This document shows, piece by piece, positions 46,461 through 59,258 of a stretch of DNA of 64,000 nt (position 1 is its first letter; every line of letters starts with the position of its first letter). Origin of the DNA: Cephalopachus bancanus (taxonomy: Eukaryota > Chordata > Mammalia > Primates > Tarsiidae); NCBI GenBank assembly GCA_027257055.1, contig JAPVLO010000056.1, forward strand, positions 930,001 to 994,000. Direction: 5' to 3'. Both the position numbers and the translations under genes were made by a program. The notes under the pieces were generated by a model. It saw only the letters and a program-made list of their open reading frames with translations. It ran no database searches and was not told the origin of the DNA.

Positions 46461-47339
46461 ATTCCATCCCATCATTTATCATCTTTGTAAAGATGATGAA
46501 AGCTTAGCTCTATTAGCTAAATCAATGCCCAGTATTTGAATATACAAGTCTGTGTTAAGATATCTACTCCTCTGAAAAAATATCTTGCAAATTCACTCAC
46601 TAGATTAAGATTGAAGAGTTAACTGAAATCGACTGAAGCACTGATAGTACTACAGGCTTTGACTGTTTTGTTTTTAGAGGCAACCAGAGGCTAGTTCAGG
46701 AAGAAAAAGCATTCAGAGCACTAGACATGTCAGCCTTCAAGGAAAAGTTTGTTATGCTTAGTCTTTTATTTGATAAGTATCTATTGAGCAACTTTTATGT
46801 GCCAGGCATCTTAGGTGTTAAAGACAGGGATAAAACAGACAAAAACTATGGCCCTCAGGAAACTTACATCCTAGTGGGGGATACAAATTAAACAAAACAA
46901 GTAAGTGAAATATATAATATGTTAGATAGTAGTATGTGTTAAGGAAAAAATTAAGTTGGAGGGGGTATAAATTGCTTGAGCTGGCACTGTGAATGCACCG
47001 GGTAAGAGGGTTAGAGTTACTGAGGACTCTACCTGACACTGGAAATATGTGAAGGAATAAGGCAAGGCCATTGCCCTCGTGGGAGTGTGGCAGGAGCTGT
47101 GGGCTGTCCAGCAAAATGTGTTCTGTCCTCTGGTCATAAGATCATGTCCAGGACAGATGTGGCTCCCAAGCCAGTTTCTGCATTTCCCAGCGCCATCTTG
47201 GAATTAAGCATGGCCATGAGAATAAGTTCTCTCTAGTGGAATATGAGTAAAAGCGATGTGAGTCCTACCAGGGAGGCGTTAAGATGATGTATGTGCCTAC
47301 TTTATACTTAAAAGTTGTAAAAATAAAAAGAGAGTCAGT
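46461..47339. other. Unique sequence with an old interspersed repeat (46765-46960)
   Basis: CTATTGAGCAACTTTTATGT, GCCAGGCATCTTAGGTGTTA, GACAAAAACTATGGCCCTCA, GGAAACTTACATCCTAGTGG and GATACAAATTAAACAAAACA belong to a common old mammalian repeat whose family name I am not sure of. The rest is unrecognised. Confidence 0.5.
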
Positions 47340-48015
47340 AACGTTAAAACAAAACTGGCAAATAGAGCCAGAAAAGGCTATGAAGAGAAGTTTCTCATGC
47401 TTGTATACCTAATAACCAAAACCGTCACAAAAGACTCTACAAAAACCACGACCTTACATAAAAGCCTTTGCAACCTTACACACAGAAAATACTTCTACAA
47501 GGACATCTGCCCCACAACTGCCTGTCCAACCCCAGACTGGAGTCACCCTTGTGATTAATCTTTGTAGCCAAAGATAATTATCTCAAAATGATTATGTAAT
47601 CCTCCTCACTTTTCTTTAAAAACTTTTGTCAGGTTGGGCTCAATGGCTCAGCCTGTAATCCCAGCACTTTGAGAGGCTGAGGTAAGTGGATTGCCTGAGC
47701 CCACAGCTCTAGACTAGCCCAGGCAACTTGTTGAGACCTCACCTCTACAATAAATAAAAAATTAGCCTGGCCTGGTAGTGCACACCTGTAGTTCTGGCTA
47801 CTTGGAAGGCTGAGGCAGAAGGATCGCCTGAGCCCAGCATGCCAATGCTGGGGTGGCCATGAGTGTGTCACTGAGCTCCAGCCTGGGTGACGGAGTGAGA
47901 CTCCAACTCAAAAAAAAAAAAGAATATAACACTTTTGTTTTCCTTTACCTCCCTGAATACACACATAGTTTACTATGGAATGTGTATCCCATTGCAATGC
48001 TCTACTCCTGAATAA
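47340..48015 (+). mobile_element. Probable ERV LTR split by an Alu
   Basis: Flanking the Alu are GATTAATCTTTGTAGCCAAA, GATTATGTAATCCTCCTCAC and CTTTAAAAACTTTTGT, then CCTTTACCTCCCTGAATACA, CATAGTTTACTATGGAATGT and CTCCTGAATAATGTC. The promoter-like and polyadenylation-like order suggests the 3' half of an LTR. Ends and family are uncertain. Confidence 0.45.
47632..47921 (+). mobile_element. Strepsirrhine-type Alu
   Basis: GGTTGGGCTCAATGGCTCAG opens the element and GAGTGAGACTCCAACTC plus an A tail closes it. The imperfect duplication AACTTTTGT / CACTTTTGT flanks it. Confidence 0.92.
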
Positions 48016-49079
48016 TGTCTTTAAAAACAATTAAAAAAATTTTTTTTTAGAGAGCCTCTCTCCACTTGTTACTTAGTTTGACAATGTGCTCTTCCTCCTG
48101 AGTCCTTGAATGACCACATGGAAGAGAAGCTGCCCATTGATCTGAATATCTACTCTAGACTATTGAATGAGAGAGAAATAAACTTTTATTTTGTTAGTTC
48201 CCCTATTGTATTTTAGGGGGTATAGTTGCTACAGGAGTTTAATCCTAACTAATTTATGGACCACTCATGTATCTTTAAGTCTAAATGCATTTATTTATTT
48301 ACATGACTATTGCTATATTTGAGTCAGATTTTAAAAAAAGTTATGGTAACAGAGAGAAGGAATGCTTAATTCTGTCAGCAGTAGGTGGATTAGGGTCAAA
48401 TTGGGAAAGGAGTAACAAAAAAATATGATATTTGAGCTGAGTCTTGAGGAATGAAGGAGAATTCACTTTGGGGAGGAAAAGGGGAAAGGGCACTCCAAAT
48501 CTAAGTCACGTCTTGAATAAAAGCTTTCATGGAGGCATGAAAGTGTATATTTTGTGTAACTTTAAAAAAAAAAAAAAAACTCCCTGGGATCAGAAAGAAA
48601 TGAAAGAAAATGTCACAGACCTAAACTACTGTATCTAGTTATTTGATTTTATGTTTTTAAATACAGGAAATATGATGTAGTAAAAAAAAAAAAAGTAATG
48701 TATATGTTAGAAAACTAGGCATACCTGTTATTATTGTTTCCAAAGATTTCAGAGACAAAATTCACAAGGTTGTGAAGGATGTTTTATTCTATTCTAAACG
48801 TCTAAGTGTTCTTAGGTATGGGGGACCTTAGGTAGTAAGTTAAACTGAAAAGCTGCTTCTCTGAGGCCTGAATTCAATCAATGACTTCTAGAAAATGCAT
48901 GCCTACAGTTGCAAAAATTCAATTAATATGATTAAAGGGATTACATTTTTCAGGATAGACACAAAGGACTATGAATTTTCTCTAGTTATCAAAAGTGAAA
49001 GTTCTATCAGTACATATACTAAAATGTGTTTCTAACATGATTAATTCCTTCTGCCATTTCTTTTTTGTTTGAAACTACC
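48016..49079. other. Unique AT-rich sequence
   Basis: Contains A runs at about 48563-48579 and 48680-48694. No gene recognised. Confidence 0.55.
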
Positions 49080-49285
49080 ATTTATTACACTCTTATTGCA
49101 CTATGTGTCCAGCACTATCCTAGGAGTTTCACATACTGGTAAGCCAGATATTGTGTGTTCCTGTTCTACAGATGAGAAAACTGAGGCACATAAGTTAAGT
49201 ACTTGTTCAAGTTTATGTGATCACTGAGTTCCACAATGGGAGTTTGAAGATATCTGCTTGACTCTAAAGCTCATTTTATTAACAA
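49080..49285 (-). mobile_element. MIR, antisense
   Basis: TGTCCAGCACTATCCTAGGA, TTCTACAGATGAGAAAACTG and AGTACTTGTTCAAGTTTATG are in antisense MIR order. Confidence 0.78.
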
Positions 49286-49819
49286 TGAATGACATCCCTC
49301 CTTTGCTTTTCTTTAACATTTATTTTTTATTTCCAGGGTATGTATTTTCAAACCTTGTTCAGGTTTCGGAGACATCAGACTATTATATTTTGGATTATGT
49401 TTTAATCATCATGTTTTCAAAACATCCATCAACAACAAGGATCCTTTTTCAATTCTGCCCTCAGGGACCACGCTAACTTTTGTTAAGCCACGACTTAATA
49501 TAACAGTGTGTCTCAAGTGTTTCACAATACAGGGCAATTTCCTTTGACCAAAAATTACCTTACTGGGTCACCGGACACCCAGATTATGCAAGATTTCAAG
49601 GCATCCATATATCAGCATAAATCATCCTTAAATCTCTGGGTAAAACAAGGTCACCTCAGTCTTAATTCTTTTTCTAATTTTTGGGTTGAGTAGTTAAGCT
49701 TTGATAGTCATTGTCAGGAAATTGGCTGGTTACTGAGGGGAAATACTTTACTAGTTTGTGTTATCTAGCAGTGCTGGAGAAGCTGGAAGGGGGCACTAAC
49801 AGAAATTCAGAATGAGCCA
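49286..49819. other. Unique sequence
   Basis: Nothing recognised. Confidence 0.55.
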
Positions 49820-49995
49820 TGTGTCAGGTAACATGTTCACGTTTTTTTCTTTCATCGTTACCACAAATCTACAAAACAAATACTATTATTTCCGTTTTTA
49901 CGGTTGAGGAGCCTGAGACTCAAACTTGCTCAAGGTCACCGAATTAGTAAGTGGGAATTCTGAAATTCAAACTGATGCTTGTCAGATTCCACAGT
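49820..49995 (-). mobile_element. MIR, antisense
   Basis: CAAATACTATTATTTCCGTT, GAGGAGCCTGAGACTCAAAC and TTGCTCAAGGTCACCGAATT are present. Confidence 0.78.
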
Positions 49996-50139
49996 CCAAT
50001 ACCTTTTAACGACATGATGTTTGAGTGCTTAAAGTGAATTGTTTTATTTGAACCAATCTCTCTAGTCCAGCGTTTTCCAAACTCTGTGGTTGTGAAATCC
50101 ATTTTATGGATTGCTCTTGGCATAAAAAATAATAGAAGA

Positions 50140-50430
50140 GGCTGGGCATGATGGCTCACACCTGTGATCCCAGCACTTTGGGAGGCCAAGGAGGGAGGAT
50201 TGCTTGAGCCCATGAGTTGAGACCAGCTTGGGCATCATAGCAAGACCTTGTCTCTACAAAAAATAAAACTCTCACCAGGCATGGTGGCACATGCCTCTAA
50301 TTCCAGCTGCTTGGGAGGCTGAGGTACAAAGATCACCTGAGCCCAGGAGGTCAAGGCTGCCATGAGCCATGATCATGCCACTGCACTCCAGCTTGGGTGA
50401 CAGAGCTAGACCCTGACTAAAAAATTTTAA
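50140..50430 (+). mobile_element. AluJ-like Alu
   Basis: GGCTGGGCATGATGGCTCAC, CTGCTTGGGAGGCTGAGGTA and TGCCACTGCACTCCAGCTTG are present, without the strepsirrhine-specific left-arm and 3' end features. It is an older copy. Confidence 0.88.
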
Positions 50431-51633
50431 AAAATTGAGCAAAAATATTAAGTGCCTTTCATAGAGAAAGAACAAATATTGTTTTGTGAAACTTTTCTTT
50501 CAGTTCTATAGACATACATGTATTCAGTTGTGCCTAAGGATATATCCCGGCTTGCCCTGTAAAATGTATTTTAAATCATGATGCAGTCAAGAATCCTGTG
50601 TCCCTCTTTCTTGCAGCTACACACTAGACATCCTGTAGACGCCTCAAGTTCAAAGGTTCAAATCAACCTTCTCTCATGCCTTGGGGTCTCTGCTTATCTT
50701 CCTGTGTTCTGCATCCTGGGGAGAGGGTGCCGAGATCCATTATATCACGATCATCTTCAGCAATTGCTTTCTTCTGAACTGTCTCATCTAATCTCCTTTT
50801 CAGTCCTAGCAAACGTCCTTAATAAATGCATCTCAGAACTGTCCCTTTGACTCCATCCTTCCCTGCTATCGGAGGCAAGAATGCACCTTAATCCAAACCC
50901 ACTAGCCTGGTCAACTGGATACCTGCAATGCCTCCTTGGTCTTTCCCTCTCCACCCTGTCTTTTGTAGTGTGGCCAGAATTCATTCCTTGGATGGTCATG
51001 TGTTATTGAAGAATTAACTCGTTCATGCTCTCTTTTAATAGGTACTGAGCAGACAGCAGATAGCAAATCTGAGCAAATTTATTCCCTACCCTCCCCACCC
51101 CCACCCCCCGCTTAGAACCTTTCTATAGGTCTTGTTTAGAGTAGAGACCACTACACAGGGGTATATGTTTCTCAGGAGGTGCTCAAGACAATACTTTGGA
51201 GTGTAGGAAAAAATTATTACCTCTCATATTAGCTTGTTGGTAAGAGAAATACAATATGAATACAGTTCATAAAGATATAAATACACATGTTAGGCACGTA
51301 GACTCATTTCTATTATCTTTACCAGGAAAGACATGCAATTAAAAACGTTTGTCCACTGTGGCAAAGACCAGTGGTCTGCACATGCTTTCGCTTTTCATGT
51401 AAAGCTCGTAATCTTGGTACCAATGTCTGGTTGTTTCCCACTCCTTTGTTCCTCCATTTGCACTCTCTGCTCCAGTTATGCTAAGGTAACCTATTTTCTA
51501 GATTTGAAGATGTATATATTTGTAATACTCTAACGTTTCTGGGATGCATTTTGTATTTACTTTTAAAATAAATTTGCCAGCAGCCAGTTAGGGGAGTAAA
51601 TTGTGATAGAGTGATCCTTGCCTTTACGTGTAT

Positions 51634-51638
<5 letters not shown>
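50431..51638. other. Unique sequence
   Basis: Possible L2 traces near 50780-50960 (pyrimidine-rich). No gene recognised. Confidence 0.45.

Positions 51639-51679
<41 letters not shown>
51639..51679. repeat. (TG)n microsatellite
   Basis: About 40 bp of uninterrupted TG. Confidence 0.95.
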
Positions 51680-51683
<4 letters not shown>

Positions 51684-51701
51684 GAGCCTCAAAATCAATT
51701 A

Positions 51702-52091
51702 CAGCATGTGTTGCATAATGATGTTTTTATCAACAATATACTGCATATATGACGGTGGTCCCATAAGATTATAAGGGAGCTGAAAAATTCCTATCGCCTC
51801 GTGATGTCATAGCCATTATAATTATTATAGTGTGGTGCATTACACTTTCTATGTTAAGGCATGTTTAAATACAAGATACCGACCACTGTGTTACAATTGC
51901 CTACAATATTCAGGACAGTAACATGCTGTACAGGTTTATAGTCAAGGAACAATAATAGGCTATACCAGATGGCGTAGGTGTGTGATAGGCTATATCATCT
52001 AGGTTTGTGTAAGTATAATCTGTGATGTCCTCAAAAAGACAAAATTGCCTAATCATGCATTTCTCAGAAGCCATTAAGTGACACATGACTG
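51702..52091 (-). mobile_element. DNA-transposon fossil with inverted ends
   Basis: The left end CAGCATGTGTTGCATAATGA and the complement of the right end CAGTCATGTGTCACTTAATG are similar. The interior has GGTGGTCCCATAAGATTATA, GTAACATGCTGTACAGGTTT, GATAGGCTATATCATCTAGG and GCATTTCTCAGAAGCCATTA. It matches a common mammalian DNA element that I cannot name confidently. No transposase is present. Confidence 0.7.
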
Positions 52092-52375
52092 CGTAAACCT
52101 CTCTGGCTTTGAAAATGTTATGATCTACACTGATAGATTTGGCTATCATGCAACTACCAAATTCCTGTCACAGGCTTCTAGTTGACTTTTTCTGGTGTGC
52201 TTGAAATAAATTTTTAATGCAGTGGTACATAAAATAAAGAGTGAAAGAATATTAAAGAAATGCTAGGAGTCGTTACCTATAGATGGTAGAATTAGAAGTG
52301 ATTATATTTTCTTTATACAGTCCTATATTTAGATTTTTTTATGATACTCATATAGTACTCATGGGTGTTCATATA

Positions 52376-52927
52376 CGATGAGGGGAGACCCCTAAAACCT
52401 GGAATTTATTTTTTAAAAAGTGTGTATTTATTCTTGCATGTTTAAACTTCAGTCACCTTCAAAGTACTCTCCGTTTGATGTAATACATCTATTGAGACAC
52501 TTTTTCCACTGCTCAACACAGTTTTTGAATTCATCAATTTTTATGTTTTTTACCTCTTCCACATTGGCAATGTTTCCCTTTGAGAACTTTTTCATCTGAA
52601 ACAAAAGTCACCGAGGACAAGATCAGATGGTTAAGAAGGATGGGGCATGGGGGTCATACCATTTTTGGTCAAAAACTGCTGAATACTCAGTGTGGTGAGT
52701 GCAGGTGTGCTTGTAAATCAGTTACCCATCATGAAATTGGTAAATGCATTGAAATAATCTTAAAAAAAAAAAATTCACTGAAGCCAAACACAACCTCTCC
52801 CAACAATGCTAGCTGGTACACTGATGTCAATGGATTCCTAGAACACTTACCTAGTGGAGGAAGCCTGTACTACAAGGGGCCTGCCCTCCAAAAAATAATT
52901 CCATTTATTTGGGGGGGTCCCCCTGCA
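52376..52927 (-). mobile_element. Internally deleted mariner element (MARNA-like), copy B
   Basis: A 552-bp element flanked by TA (52374-52375 and 52928-52929). The inverted ends contain GAGGGGAGACCCCTAAAACC on the left and GGGGGACCCCCCCAAATAAA as the complement of the right, both leading into GGAATT-ATTTTTT. On the minus strand it keeps the same parts as copy A: the 5' end, a junction after a TTCACTGAA-containing segment, then the decayed transposase C-terminus and the TGAAGTTTAAACAT tail. No functional transposase is encoded. Confidence 0.87.
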
Positions 52928-53149
52928 TATATGACACATTTCATTCACAAATGAATAATTAGGTATATACCAGGTATAAAGAAAAATAAAATAAACACCC
53001 GTATATTCACCTCTTAGTTTCAGAAAGAGAAGGTTATCCGTGTTTTAAAGACCCTAGTGTGCTTCTTCTCTATCATATCCTTTTCCTTTCTGCCAAAGGA
53101 AACCATATTCAATTACTCAGGATTTGTGTTTATTATTTTATTTTATTTT

Positions 53150-53434
53150 ATTTTTAGTTGGAGTCTTACTCTGTTGCTCAGGCTGCAGTGCAGTAGCAAG
53201 CTCACAGCCACAACAGCCTCGACCTACTGGGCTCAGGTGATTCTTCTGCCACAATCTTCCATGTAGCTGAAACTACAGGCGCATGCCATCACACCCGGCT
53301 AGTTTTTTGATTTATTGTAGAGACAAGGTCTCACCAAGTTGCCCAGGCTGGTCTCGAACCTGTGAGCTCAGGCAATCCTCTCGCCTTAACCTCCCAAAGT
53401 GCTGGGATGACAGGCTTGAGCCACCGCACCTGGC
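53150..53434 (-). mobile_element. Strepsirrhine-type Alu, antisense
   Basis: TTAGTTGGAGTCTTACTCTG, TTTGATTTATTGTAGAGACA and CTTGAGCCACCGCACCTGGC are present, next to a TTTTA-rich tail. Inserted in the L1M. Confidence 0.9.
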
Positions 53435-53797
53435 TATTATTTTTATATCATATTACTTTTGTATGCACTCTCAAACAATATATTGTGAATATTTGTATAG
53501 TTGGGACCTCTAATAAAGGTAGCATACAGTGTATATTATCTGTATATTATCCTGTAACATCTTGATTTCATTCAGTATTATGTCTTTGAGATTTATCTAC
53601 ATGGATGCATGAAGCTGTAGTTCAATCATTTTCACTCCTATATAGTGTTTAATAGTATGAATTCTTTCTTTGGTTTTATTCATTTTCTGTTGACAAACAT
53701 TTAGATTATTTCTGGGTTTTTTGTTTATTGTAAACAATGCTGCCATGAACCTTATTGTGAACATCTCTTGTCACACATGTTTAAAAGTTTCTCTGGG

Positions 53798-54127
<330 letters not shown>

Positions 54128-54172
54128 CCAAGAATTTCTCTGGGCTGTACTCCTAGGAGGGGAATTGCTGAA

Positions 54173-55013
54173 TGTAAACCAAAAATTGCCTTTGGACGGA
54201 CTGAACGGGCTCCCTCTGGGTCAAGGGAAACCTGAAACACCAAATTCCACGCCATGACAGAAAAGGTGTTTGGACACACCTCATGATACCACCTTCCTTG
54301 CAGAGTTTTGGGCACAACAGACCAGCCAGCATTAACATTAAAATAGAGATCATAAGACTTAAAAAACAGACTCTGTTGCAATAAGATACCAAATTCCAAC
54401 CTGACTCTACTACAGAATCATATGAGAAATAGCAGGTACCAAAGGAAATAAAAATACCCTAAATTATGTTTCGTTGGCATAATTTGAAGTGACCCTCCAA
54501 AGCTGTCTCTGGGGAGATTTGTATCCGTAGAGAATCCCCTTCTTGACGAATTGCTGGAGGAAATGGACACCTTTTAAGACACTTACCATCTATTATTTCT
54601 GAAGCCTGCTACTTAGAGTCTTCATCTATATATCAAGAACCTCGGTTTCCTCAACCCCATGCCCCCTGATTTTATCTTAATATTTCTTATACTGATTTCA
54701 AATTATTTAGACAGAGCTTAACTCTTTCTACCAATTGCCAATCAGAAAATCTTTGAATCCACTAATGATCTGCAAGTCCCCACTCCAAGATGTGCTGTTT
54801 TTCTGGGCCCAACCATTGTAAACTTCACATGTATTGACTTATGTTTTGCCTGTAACTTCTGTTCCCTTAAAAATGTATAAAGTCAAGCTGTAATTCGGCC
54901 ATTTTGGGGACATGTTCTCAGGATCTTGTGGGACCGTGCCGTGGGCCTAAGTCACATTTGACTCAGAATAAGCCTCTTCAAATATTTTATAGAGTTTGAT
55001 ATTTTTGTCAACA
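54173..55013 (+). mobile_element. Solo LTR of a class I endogenous retrovirus (ERV1/MER4-like)
   Basis: An 841-bp LTR from TGTAAACC to TTGTCAACA, flanked by TGAA (54169-54172) and TGAG (55014-55017), a 4-bp duplication with one change as expected for class I elements. Inside are GTTTCGTTGGCATAATTTGA, CCAATTGCCAATCAGAAAAT, a TATAAA-type box in AAAATGTATAAAGTCAAGC, CGGCCATTTTGGGGACATGT and a late signal-like GAATAAGCCTC. Only the LTR is present, with no viral genes, so it arose by recombination between two LTRs. It inserted in the L1M. Confidence 0.82.
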
Positions 55014-55303
55014 TGAGTCTTTGGGGACATGTATCATCCCCATACAAAGAAAATGTCAAAATGTTTTTCAGTATATTTTATACCAATTCACAGTGACCAA
55101 TTTACAGTTCATCATATAAAATTCCCATTGCTCCACATATAGTCACTAGATATGGTCTTATTTTTAATTTTTGCTAGTCTGTGAGTAGAAAATAGCATCT
55201 TATTGTGGTTGTAGCTAACCCTTTCCTGTTCACTAAGGTGTTTGAATATTTATGTATGCTTATAGACCATTTGTGTTCCTCTGTTTATTTTTTTCTTTGT
55301 TTG

Positions 55304-55598
<295 letters not shown>

Positions 55599-56089
55599 TA
55601 AAGTATCTGTTGATATCTTTTGATCATTTTGAAAATTATTTTACTTGCTTGTTGGTTGAGAGGGAATTCTTTAATATATTTGGATACTAATGTTTTCTGC
55701 ATTATTAATTTGGCAAATATTCTCTACCGGGTTGTGGCTTATCTTTTCCTTTTGTATGAGTTCTTGGAACAAATAGAAGCTTTTAATTTTAATATTTTTA
55801 CATGTTGTCAGTATTTTCTGGTGTGGTTATTTTCTGGCTTGTTATGGAATCCTCTCTATACCAAGTTTATCAAGACTTTCTTCTATATTATTTAAAATTT
55901 TAGAGTTTTTTTTACATTTGATCACATAGTCTACTTGGAATAGATTGTTATGTATGGTACTTGGTAGTATATATTTCATATTTTTCCCATAATTAATGCT
56001 CAATAATCCTAGCACCATTTATTAAACAGGCCATCTTTCCTACATATCTGCAACCCTGCTTCTATCATGGACTGTTTCAGCTTTTTCAG

Positions 56090-57470
56090 TTGGAGTTGTA
56101 TGCTGGTGGCTTTACAGTTCTGTGATCTTGGTGAGTGGCCCCACTCCCATGCCTCTAATAGGCATTGTTCTAGGCATTGTGGTGATTCTGCTCCTGTAGC
56201 AGGTTTCTGCCTGGATTCCCCAGGCTATTTGTGACATCCTTTAAAATCTAGACAGAGCTAGCATGCCCCCTATCACTACATTCTGCAAGCCTGCAGACAT
56301 AACACCATGTGGAAACCACCAAGTCTTACTGCTTGTACCTTCTGGAGCAGCTGGTGGGGACACACCTAGGGCTGCTTGAGCCATGGCTGGAATGGCTGAG
56401 GAGTTCTGTACCAGAATGCAGGGAACAGAGACCTAAGGTGACTCTGGGTAGCGAACCTGTGGAGAATCTCTGCACATCCCCTGAAGCCATTCTGCCCTCC
56501 TAGAGCTCTGGGCCTATGAGAAGAGGACAACCTTGAAGATTATTGAAATGCCTTCGGGATCTTTATCTCATTGTCTTGAAGAAGAGCACTCAGTTCCCTT
56601 CTAGCTTCCTGGTACCAATTTTTGGTCTTAGACCACTTTCAGCTGTTGTAATAGAATATCACAGACTGGGTAATTTATTAAAAATAGAGATTTATACTTT
56701 ATGAAAAAGATACCTGCACATGTATACTTATCGCAGCATTGTTCACAATAGTAAAAACATGGGACCAACTGTGCTGCCCATTGAAAGAGGACTGGATAAA
56801 AAAATGTGGTACATATACACGATGGAATATTATGCAGCTATAAAGATAAAATTATGAACTTCGCAGCAACCTGGATGGACTTAGAATCTATAATACTGAG
56901 TGACCTATCACAGAAACAAAGAACTGAGTATCACATGGCCTCACTTATAAAGAGACTTAGAACAACTCTTGTAATACTATAAGAAAAGGATTGGTAGTAG
57001 TGGAAATGGTCAGGGGAGGGCAGGGGAGGGATTGACAGTATTGAGAATCTGCTGGGGGAGAGGGGCACACCTCATCAACAAGGGTACATGCATAATGAAC
57101 TTTTGTACACTTAATCCTGAGTTGTAACCCACATCTTTCTAATAAAAAAAATTTTGTTTTAAAAATAGAGATTTATTTCTGGAGACTGGGACACCCAAGT
57201 TTGAGGGGCTACATCTGGTAAGGGACTTTTTGTTATGGTCATAACATGGTAGAAGAGCAAGTGAGCCCATAAAACAGAGAGAAAGTCACCAGGCGCTGAA
57301 CTCACTCTTAGCAACCCACTCTTGCAATAATGACATTAATCCACTCATGAGGGCTCTGTCCTCATGACACAATCACCTCTTGAGTCTCTACTTCCCAACA
57401 CTGTTGTGCTAGGATGAAGTTTCCAACACATGAACTTTGGTGGAACATATTCAAATATCAGCACGAACTA
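56090..57470 (-). mobile_element. MaLR-type LTR with probable internal remains, antisense, split by an L1
   Basis: The LTR part lies at 56630-56695 and 57177-57470: CAGACTGGGTAATTTATTA, GGTCATAACATGGTAGAAG, CAAGTGAGCCCATAAAACAG, CACTCATGAGGGCTCTGTCC, CTCATGACACAATCACCTCT. Positions 56090-56630 (GCTTGAGCCATGGCTGGAAT, GGAATGCAGGG-like words) are consistent with MaLR internal or old repeat sequence but less certain. It is bounded by L1M sequence on both sides. Confidence 0.6.
56696..57158 (+). mobile_element. 5'-truncated L1 inside the MaLR element
   Basis: The L1 3' UTR and the end of ORF2: AAAAAGATACCTGCACATGT, GAATATTATGCAGCTATAAA, GAACTGAGTATCACATGG, GAGGGGCACACCTCATCAAC, then an A-rich tail. 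An exact 18-bp duplication TTAAAAATAGAGATTTAT lies on both sides, with the TT/AAAA cut preference of L1 endonuclease. Confidence 0.93.
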
Positions 57471-57815
57471 AATTTCCATAAATTCAGGATGGTATCTGGG
57501 CTTTCTATTCTGTCATATTGGTCTGTTTGTTTATCTTTGCTTTATTCAGTGCCTTAATACTATAGCTTTATAAGTCATCTAGTATGGCAAGAAGTTAAAA
57601 AAGCTAGCTACAAATCTTTTCAGGTTTCATAAAAAAGTCTTTGTTGGAATTTTGGTTGAAGTAATTTGACTCTATAGGCTACGTTTGGGAAAAATGACAT
57701 CTCTATGATATTGAGTCTACTCATCCATGAACATAGTACAAATTTACATTTATTGCTTCTTTCTTTGATATCTTTCTGAATAGTTTTAGAATTTTCTTCC
57801 TGGAGGTCTTGTGTA

Positions 57816-57848
57816 TTCTTGCACATACACACACATGCACACACACAT

Positions 57849-57888
<40 letters not shown>

Positions 57889-57897
57889 TATATATAT
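57816..57897. repeat. (CA)n followed by (TA)n microsatellite
   Basis: About 65 bp of CA with TGCA interruptions, then CTATATATATATATG, in the L1M. Confidence 0.95.
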
Positions 57898-58140
57898 ATG
57901 TATTTTTTCATGCATTTTATAATTGGATAAATGTTATCTTTTAAAAAGTTACCTAGACTCAGTGTTTTTTTCAGTCTTAATATAATTGATTTTTGCATAT
58001 TGATGTTTATCAATCACCTTATTCTCTTAACGATAATAACGCATTTTTTCAGTAATTGGTAACAATTACAGTATTTATAAATATTTTCTATTCACATTAC
58101 TTTTATTTTCTTTTCTTGACTTACTATGCTGGCTAGGACC

Positions 58141-58444
58141 TTTTTTATTTTATTTTTTACTTCAGGGTCTTACTCTGTTACCCAGGCTAGAGTGCAGTGG
58201 CATGATCACAGCTCACTACAGCCTCAATCTCCTTGGTTTAGGTGATTCTTCCACCTCAGCCTCCCAAGAAGCTGGGACTACATGCACATGCCACCATGCC
58301 CAGCTAATTTTTTTATTTTTTATTTTTGTAGAGATGAGGTCTTACTATGTTTCCCAGGCTGGTCTCTAACTCCTGAGCTCAACAATCCCCCCACCTCAGC
58401 CTCCCAAAGTGCTAAGATTACAGATGTGAGCCACCGTGCCCAGT
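58141..58444 (-). mobile_element. AluJ-like Alu, antisense
   Basis: CTTCAGGGTCTTACTCTGTT, TTTGTAGAGATGAGGTCTTA and GATGTGAGCCACCGTGCCCA are present. Confidence 0.88.
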
Positions 58445-58950
58445 CACGAACCAGTTAGGAGTTATTGTCTGCTCTTTTCTCCAAGTAAATGTTTCCAATG
58501 CTTTAGTTTGAAGTATGCTTTACTAAAGATTTTTGATAGATGACCTGATAGGTTTTCCTCTACTCCCAGTTTTATGACGATTTTAAATTATAAAAACAAC
58601 TTATTTTATCAAACATTTAAAACTTTGATAATGTTATGTTTTTTTCTTTATCATTTATTAAGTGACTTATGTCAATGAATCTTGAAATGCAAGCCAAACT
58701 TACATTTTTTGAGATAAATGAAACTTTTATCAAGTTGTATTGTATTTTTTATACATTGCTGGAACCAATTTAAAAATATTGAGTTTAGGGCATTTGAATC
58801 TCTGTTCATGAGTGACAATGGTCTGTAATTTTTATTTTTTGTATCACCCATGTCTGGATTGGCATAGAGAGTGTACTCACCTCATAAAATTGGTTTGGGG
58901 TACCTCTCTTTTTCTGTTCTCAAAGAGTCTGTATAAGATTGGAATTATCA

Positions 58951-59258
58951 GGCCAGGATCCATGTCACAGTCTGTAATCCCATCCCTTTGGGAGGCTGAG
59001 GCGAGTGGATTGCCTGAACCTGCGGGTTCAAGACCAGCCTGGGCAACTTGTGAGACCTCATCTCTAAAATAAATCAAAAATTAGCCGGGCATGATAGTGA
59101 GCGCCTGTAGTTCTAACTGCTTGGAAGGCTGAGGCAGAAGGATTGCCAGAGACCACAGAAGGATTGCCAGAGCCCAGCTGGGGGTGGCTGTGAGCATGCC
59201 ACTGTACTCCAGCCTGGGCAACAGAGTGAGACTCCAACTCAAAAAAAAAAAAAAAAAA
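58951..59258 (+). mobile_element. Strepsirrhine-type Alu with internal duplication
   Basis: GGCCAGGATCCATGTCACAG opens the element. The exact duplication ATTGGAATTATC flanks it (58938-58949 and 59259-59270). AGAAGGATTGCCAGAG occurs twice within the right arm (about 59137-59171). Confidence 0.94.

Noticed and set aside
52580..52954. 124-codon plus-strand frame
   Set aside because: It is the antisense of the deleted mariner. The real relic is on the minus strand.
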